16,372 bases of DNA from the NCBI GenBank assembly GCA_965178525.1, contig CBCXVS010000176.1:1-16372 (forward strand), given 5' to 3'. The position numbers were made by a program, and so were the translations under genes. Shown here piece by piece: positions 15,549 to 16,372 of the stretch. Every line of letters starts with the position of its first letter. Position 1 is the first letter of the stretch. The notes below the pieces were generated by a model. The model did no database searches and was not told the origin of the DNA. It saw nothing but the letters and a program-made list of their open reading frames with translations. The DNA comes from CBCXVS01 sp965178525. Lineage in GTDB: Bacteria > Tectomicrobia > Entotheonellia > Entotheonellales > Entotheonellaceae.

Positions 15549-15559
15549 GGAACAACTCT
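15542..15559 (+). repeat. Right terminal inverted repeat of the insertion sequence
   Basis: CTATTGAGGAACAACTCT, identical to 58-75 in copy A and the imperfect reverse complement of 14553-14570. The transposase stop codon lies inside it. Confidence 0.92.
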
Positions 15560-15561
15560 GT

Positions 15562-16353
15562 TGTGGTAACGCGTTGAAGTTTACGGATACGGGTTCGATA
15601 CACATTGCTGTGGGCTGTGACCGGCAAGCACAGCTGATATCGTTCCGCGTCTGTGATACCGGCATTGGTATGAGCGCGGCGCATTTGCACAAAATCTTTG
15701 ATGCCTTTAGCCAAGCCGATTCGCCGACCACGCGCCGGTATGGCGGTACTGGCCTCGGTTTGAGCCTGTCGAAGCAACTCGCCCAGAAAATGGGAGGGGA
15801 TATCACCGTCATGAGCCGGCTCGGACAGGGGAGCTGCTTTACCGTCACCATTGCCACCGGGCCGTTGGCGCACGTGGACTTCGTGACGGAAGGCGCGCCG
15901 ATGCCGCAGCTCGATCCAGAAAAGACTGGTCAACCCATGCCCGCCTTGTCCGGCTGTGTCTTGCTCGCGGAAGACAACTTGGATAACCAGCGTTTAATCA
16001 CCATGTACATTCGGAAAAGCGGGGCCACGTCGGTGGTATGTGCGGATGGACAAGAAGCCGTGGAGCGGGCGCTGTCCAGCGAATTCGATCTGGTGCTGAT
16101 GGATATGCAAATGCCAGTGATGGATGGGCTGGAAGCCACAAGTACATTGCGCCAGCGCGGTTTTCAGGGGCCTATCGTGGCGTTGACGGCCAACGTCATG
16201 CGCGAGGATGTGGAGCGTTGCTTAGCGGCAGGTTGCGATGATTTTCTGACCAAGCCGATTGATCGCGAACGCTTTGTCGGGGTCTTGGCAACCTATCTAA
16301 ACCGAAGTTCCCCTGGCAGAATAGGCGGAGGGTTAAGTAGATCAACAGGTTAG
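15562..16353 (+). pseudogene. Hybrid sensor histidine kinase, C-terminal part (ATPase and receiver)
   Basis: The remaining 263 residues of the split kinase, residues 628-890 of the joined protein. The frame resumes as CGNALKFTDTG, the ATPase N-box. It then shows G1 (DTGIGM), F-box (FDAFSQAD), G2 (GGTGLGLSLSK) and a receiver domain starting near 15955: acidic pair in LLAEDNLDNQRL, phospho-acceptor Asp in LVLMDMQMPVMDG (codon 16102-16104, D808) and Lys in FLTKPI. All key residues are intact. A TTG at 15574 lets a short product be read in principle, but it would lack part of the N-box. The gene ends 19 bases before the window edge; no output regulator is visible. Confidence 0.92.
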
Positions 16354-16372
16354 CCCAATTCAAAAGTCCATT

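Larger units (their letters stand above)
14553..15559 (+). mobile_element. Complete IS5-type insertion sequence (copy B), 1007 bp
   Basis: Bounded by 18-bp terminal inverted repeats: AGGGTTGTTCCCCAATAG on the left and, as reverse complement, AGAGTTGTTCCTCAATAG on the right (16 of 18 match). It contains one transposase in two overlapping frames with HTH and DDE parts of the IS5 type (IS427/ISL2-like organisation). It interrupts the histidine kinase with a 3-bp target repeat. The right 75 bases are identical to copy A at the window start, and both copies point the same way. Base composition is lower in GC than the host gene. Confidence 0.95.

Noticed and set aside
15574..16353. The kinase C-terminal part as an independent response-regulator gene
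   Set aside because: It begins inside the ATPase N-box and continues the upstream frame exactly once the IS is removed.

Overview
The window is about 16.4 kb of mixed-composition bacterial chromosome. Housekeeping and catabolic genes are GC-rich, while an exopolysaccharide gene, a kinase segment and some intergenic stretches are AT-richer. A Wzz/GumC-type chain-length gene and a membrane hybrid histidine kinase suggest a Gram-negative cell. PheS has a four-cysteine insertion and a variant motif 2 that I associate with Chloroflexota-like or other deep-branching versions. I cannot fix the phylum from sequence alone; an uncultured lineage such as Tectomicrobia would fit but is not shown.

Layout. 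(1) 1-75 is the right end of an IS5-type insertion sequence. It cuts a minus-strand Wzz/GumC-like polysaccharide co-polymerase gene (76-1603), which also carries a one-base frameshift. (2) 1616-2619 has no convincing gene but holds two perfect 47-bp direct repeats, each folding into a bulged hairpin, plus a promoter-like site and several palindromes. (3) 2620-6602 is a minus-strand operon: an MFS carrier, a metallo-beta-lactamase-fold hydrolase with a TPR-like tail, and a family III CoA-transferase/racemase. (4) Divergent from it is a small membrane protein made of two tandem NrtS-like nitrate/nitrite transporter units (6813-7304), followed by a convergent small CPCC protein gene. (5) pheS-pheT (7872-11444) lies behind a strong sigma70-type promoter. 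(6) A small glycine-rich membrane protein gene ends at a terminator. (7) A hybrid sensor histidine kinase (12671-16353) is split inside its ATPase N-box by a second, complete 1007-bp copy of the same insertion sequence (14553-15559).

The main story is recent IS activity. Two same-orientation copies bracket about 14.5 kb that includes the essential pheST genes, and each copy breaks a surface or signalling gene. Removing the complete copy plus one 3-bp target repeat restores the kinase reading frame exactly (890 residues), so the insertion is young and possibly reversible. The transposase itself is in two frames that meet at a run of eight A's. The MFS/hydrolase/CoA-transferase operon looks like a carboxylate uptake and CoA-activation module of unknown substrate. 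The least explained non-coding signal is the pair of 47-bp hairpin repeats upstream of the broken polysaccharide gene.
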